NCBI GenBank assembly: GCA_025455665.1
Contig: JALOMC010000160.1
Location: 1 to 6,582 of the forward strand
Reading direction: 5' to 3'
Source: Chitinophagaceae bacterium
Lineage (GTDB): Bacteria > Bacteroidota > Bacteroidia > Chitinophagales > Chitinophagaceae
Length of the DNA: 6,582 bases
This document shows, piece after piece, positions 5,756 through 6,582 of the stretch. The notes below the pieces were generated by a model, which saw only the letters and a list, made by a program, of their open reading frames with translations, ran no database searches and was not told where the DNA came from. The stretch's first letter is position 1. Each line of letters opens with the position of its first letter. A program made the translations under genes and the position numbers.

Positions 5756-5774
5756 ACTTGCTACTTGCCCGGCC

Positions 5775-5987
5775 ATGCTCTCATTACTCAAGCGCTATCC
5801 ATTGCTGTACGTGGCCCTGATGTGGCTACTGGCAGCCTCGTGCCTGTACGATGTAGTCACCCGCTGGCACACGGCGGCTTCGTTTCCGCTTTTCTTGCGT
5901 GCCAGCACTTCCTTGGTGCTTTGGGGGCTGGGCTGCCTCGAATTGTACAGTTGGTGGCGCCAGCGCCCTACAAAAAAAAGCAGCTAA
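5775..5987 (+). CDS. small two-helix membrane protein (copy 2 of a tandem pair)
   Basis: The 70-residue product has hydrophobic segments at about 9-26 (PLLYVALMWLLAASCLYD) and 44-60 (STSLVLWGLGCLELYSW), then WWRQRPTKKSS. It parallels the preceding protein almost without gaps: RYPLLY against YRPLLW near residue 8, FPLFLR against FDLFSR near 40, and WWRQR against WWRYR near 60. This suggests an old tandem duplication. Its ATG at 5775 is 19 bases after the previous stop, so the two are likely co-transcribed. There is no Shine-Dalgarno sequence. Function is unknown, and closeness to feoB is only a hint of an iron role. Confidence 0.6.
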   Translation: MLSLLKRYPLLYVALMWLLAASCLYDVVTRWHTAASFPLFLRASTSLVLWGLGCLELYSWWRQRPTKKSS

Positions 5988-6022
5988 CATCAGCCACCTG
6001 GCCCTGGGCCCTGGGCAGTGCC

Positions 6023-6042
6023 GCCGGCCATGCGGGCCTGGC
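6023..6042 (+). other. GC-rich hairpin after the small membrane gene pair
   Basis: GCCGGCC (6023-6029) can pair with GGCCTGGC (6035-6042), with a G-T pair and one bulge. It begins about 36 bases after the last stop codon and has no T tract, so it is at best a weak transcript-end signal. Confidence 0.25.
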
Positions 6043-6091
6043 TAACATTTACAGCCATTTGCAAATAAACTTCTGGCATAAAATAGGGTGC

Positions 6092-6145
6092 GCTTCGAGT
6101 GGTTCGTGTGCCACGAAGCAAGGCGGAGGGTTGGGTTTCCACCCA
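6092..6145 (+). repeat. two adjacent palindromes in the right-hand intergenic region
   Basis: GCTTC (6092-6096) plus GTGG (6099-6102) pair with CCAC (6111-6114) plus GAAGC (6115-6119), giving a 9-pair stem with a 2-base bulge. The alternative TTCGTG (6103-6108) with CACGAA (6112-6117) competes. A second hairpin, TGGGT (6132-6136) with ACCCA (6141-6145), follows. Together with the next two repeats they form a palindrome cluster typical of extragenic repetitive elements. Confidence 0.55.
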
Positions 6146-6179
6146 GGTTGAGTGCTGTTGCTGGAATACTTTGGTGGCA

Positions 6180-6198
6180 CCAACCCCGAAGGGGTTGA
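6180..6198 (+). repeat. REP-like palindrome, copy 1
   Basis: CCAACCCCGAAGGGGTTGA contains a perfect 7-pair palindrome, CAACCCC (6181-6187) with GGGGTTG (6191-6197), around GAA. It is enclosed by a second inverted repeat, TTGCTGG (6158-6164) with CCAGCAA (6199-6205), so a longer hairpin carrying this element at its tip is possible. Palindromes of this kind are dispersed in Bacteroidota intergenic DNA. Confidence 0.8.
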
Positions 6199-6232
6199 CC
6201 AGCAATACCGACAACAACAAGAACAGACCGCC

Positions 6233-6251
6233 CCAACCCCGAAGGGGTTGA
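6233..6251 (+). repeat. REP-like palindrome, copy 2
   Basis: This is an exact 19-base second copy of the element at 6180-6198, in the same orientation and 53 bases downstream. The palindrome arms are 6234-6240 and 6244-6250. The flanks differ: copy 1 is followed by CCAGCAA, copy 2 by ATGAAC. Confidence 0.8.
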
Positions 6252-6505
6252 ATGAACTTATCACACTTCGCTGTTATTAGTCGCCTGATCAAGATCTACC
6301 AAATTCCCGGCAGCATCTGGGAGCATTTGTTTATTTGCCTTGATGTGAAAGAATCGACCACGACTCATTAAAGGCAAGAAAAATCCAGGCAAGCACAAAT
6401 CCCTCCTGCTCACGACTGAATCGAGGCAGCTGTGTTGCCGGGGCCTGCGCCTCCCTCTCCTTAGCCGATCATACTTTTTGCATGGCTGGTGGTATCCACC
6501 GGTGC
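6252..6505. other. intergenic stretch without a confident gene
   Basis: Only weak frames are present. On the + strand an ATG at 6252, immediately next to the repeat, opens a 39-codon frame ending at 6371 (containing RLIKIYQIPGSIWEHLF). On the - strand an unstarted frame at 6331-6468 reads LPRFSREQEGFVLAWIFL, which looks protein-like but has no start and is closed by stops on both sides. Either could be a relic of a decayed gene or chance. A TACTTTTTG at 6472-6480 is one base longer than the -7 consensus and lies before the possible gene at 6506. Confidence 0.4.
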
Positions 6506-6582
6506 ATGAACACTGATAAACTGCCAATCCGGCTGCAGCACTCTACCCTACCGCAGACAAGGTTGGCGGACTTTGATGCAGC
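6506..6582 (+). CDS. possible 5' end of an unrecognised gene, cut by the window edge
   Basis: An ATG at 6506 opens a frame that stays open to the window edge: 25 residues starting MNTDKLPIRLQHSTLPQTRL, then ADFDA. An in-frame ATG at 6482 would add eight residues (MAGGIHRC). The A-rich first codons and mixed composition look like a genuine start, and a near-consensus -7 element ends 25 bases upstream. The fragment is too short to name a family, and it could be chance. Confidence 0.35.
   Translation, partial: MNTDKLPIRLQHSTLPQTRLADFDA

Noticed and set aside
6180..6251. CRISPR array
   Set aside because: Only two short palindromic copies with one spacer-sized interval; the repeats are intergenic REP-like elements and no cas gene is present.
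5990..6292. 100-codon - strand frame through the palindrome cluster
   Set aside because: It is built from the repeats themselves (NPFGVG-type peptide from the REP-like element) and lacks a recognisable domain.
6261..6527. 88-codon - strand frame at the right end
   Set aside because: The sequence is Arg- and Cys-rich with no family signature, and it overlaps a better-looking + strand gene start at 6506.

Overview
This window most likely comes from a member of the Bacteroidota, probably the Chitinophagales/Chitinophagaceae. This rests on gene starts without Shine-Dalgarno sequences, three matches to the Bacteroidota -7 promoter element TAnnTTTG placed before genes or a candidate RNA, the style of the FeoB and XseA proteins, and dispersed repeats of kinds familiar from that group. 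The assignment is inference; no rRNA or marker gene is present. Every convincing gene is on the + strand.

Layout. Bases 1-65 are the 3' end of an unrecognised, apparently membrane-bound protein. A non-coding stretch follows, ending in ten tandem heptamers (196-265) that stop 4 bases before the next start codon. A compact cluster comes next: a histidine phosphatase like alpha-ribazole phosphatase (270-809), xseA (841-2196), xseB (2174-2371) and a GNAT acetyltransferase (2352-2837). The last three genes overlap. Bases 2838-3249 are non-coding but rich in inverted repeats. They hold a possible promoter (2905), several hairpins, and a strong intrinsic terminator (3123-3151), which together suggest a small RNA or a structured leader. 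A second -7 element (3222) lies just before feoB (3250-5373, probably a TTG start), which encodes a ferrous iron transporter. FeoB is followed by a terminator-like hairpin and two small two-helix membrane proteins (5519-5755 and 5775-5987) that look like diverged tandem duplicates. The end of the window (5988-6505) is intergenic, with two copies of a REP-like 19-base palindrome and other hairpins. A possible new gene start (6506) runs off the end.

How the genes fit together. XseA and XseB form the two-subunit exonuclease VII and are translationally overlapped, as expected for obligate partners. The acetyltransferase shares their transcript without an obvious functional link. FeoB imports Fe2+ on its own transcript, and no feoA is visible beside it. 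The two small membrane proteins could be FeoB accessories or unrelated genes.

The items most worth follow-up are the candidate structured RNA before feoB, the paralogous small membrane pair behind feoB, the heptamer array at a start codon, and the palindromic repeat cluster near the right end. No clear new defence or mobile system is visible.
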